From: JBEKCP01 sp050014815
Lineage (GTDB): Bacteria > Planctomycetota > Planctomycetia > Pirellulales > Thermoguttaceae
DNA length: 12,955 nucleotides
Assembly: GCA_050014815.1 (NCBI GenBank)
Contig: JBEKCP010000099.1
Span: 1 to 12,955 of the forward strand
Direction of reading: 5' to 3'
In this document: one piece after another, positions 12,951-12,955 of the stretch
Numbering within the stretch: position 1 is the first letter of the stretch
Layout of the letters: each line of letters starts with the position of its first letter
Notes under the pieces: generated by a model
Told to the model about the DNA's origin: nothing
Seen by the model: only the letters and a program-made list of their open reading frames with translations
Databases searched by the model: none
Translations under genes and position numbers: made by a program

Positions 12951-12955
12951 CCTGG

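Overview
The window looks like a draft scaffold from a high-GC bacterium, most likely a planctomycete or close relative. This is inferred from the GC-rich coding style, the dispersed GTAG-headed palindromes between genes, and an integrase of the GFGNADC type that I associate with planctomycetes. No taxonomic marker gene is present. A run of N near 12,430 shows a scaffolded, possibly metagenome-derived, assembly.

Left part (1-4275) is chromosomal housekeeping sequence: a small hypothetical gene, purF on the minus strand, then proB and lexA on the plus strand. The spaces between them hold three REP/REPIN-like palindromic elements (14-107, 356-538, 2241-2297). The predicted purF promoter places transcription initiation on the A of the start codon, so its mRNA may be leaderless. 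lexA has a strong-looking promoter overlapped by a perfect 22-bp palindrome, the likely LexA operator, and a hairpin near the 5' end of its leader.

Middle part (4284-6935) is a type II-like restriction-modification pair. A gamma-class adenine methyltransferase starts 8 nt after the lexA stop and is probably co-transcribed with it. A predicted PD-(D/E)XK endonuclease faces it from the other strand, and the two 3' ends overlap by 24 bp. Sampled base composition is lower here than in lexA, which suggests transfer.

Right part (7037-12955) is the left portion of an integrative element. It carries a divergent tyrosine recombinase with a perfect Shine-Dalgarno site, a helix-turn-helix protein, an excisionase-like helix-turn-helix protein, two small unrecognised proteins and a large Toprim-plus-SF3 (D5-like) primase-helicase. 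This order (integrase, regulator, Xis, small genes, primase-helicase) resembles phage satellites and other small autonomously replicating integrative elements. The right end lies outside the window, and I see no capsid, terminase or tail genes.

The most unexpected signals are RNA-level. Two element genes have leaders in which the Shine-Dalgarno site is complementary to an upstream segment that can itself pair elsewhere: an anti-SD switch at 9738-9840, and an 8-bp plus 11-bp interlocked (pseudoknot-like) pairing at 10745-10802 before the primase-helicase. Together with the possible SOS-coupled methyltransferase and the two TGTGTCCA-N2-TGGACACA dyads after the helicase, these are the items most worth testing.
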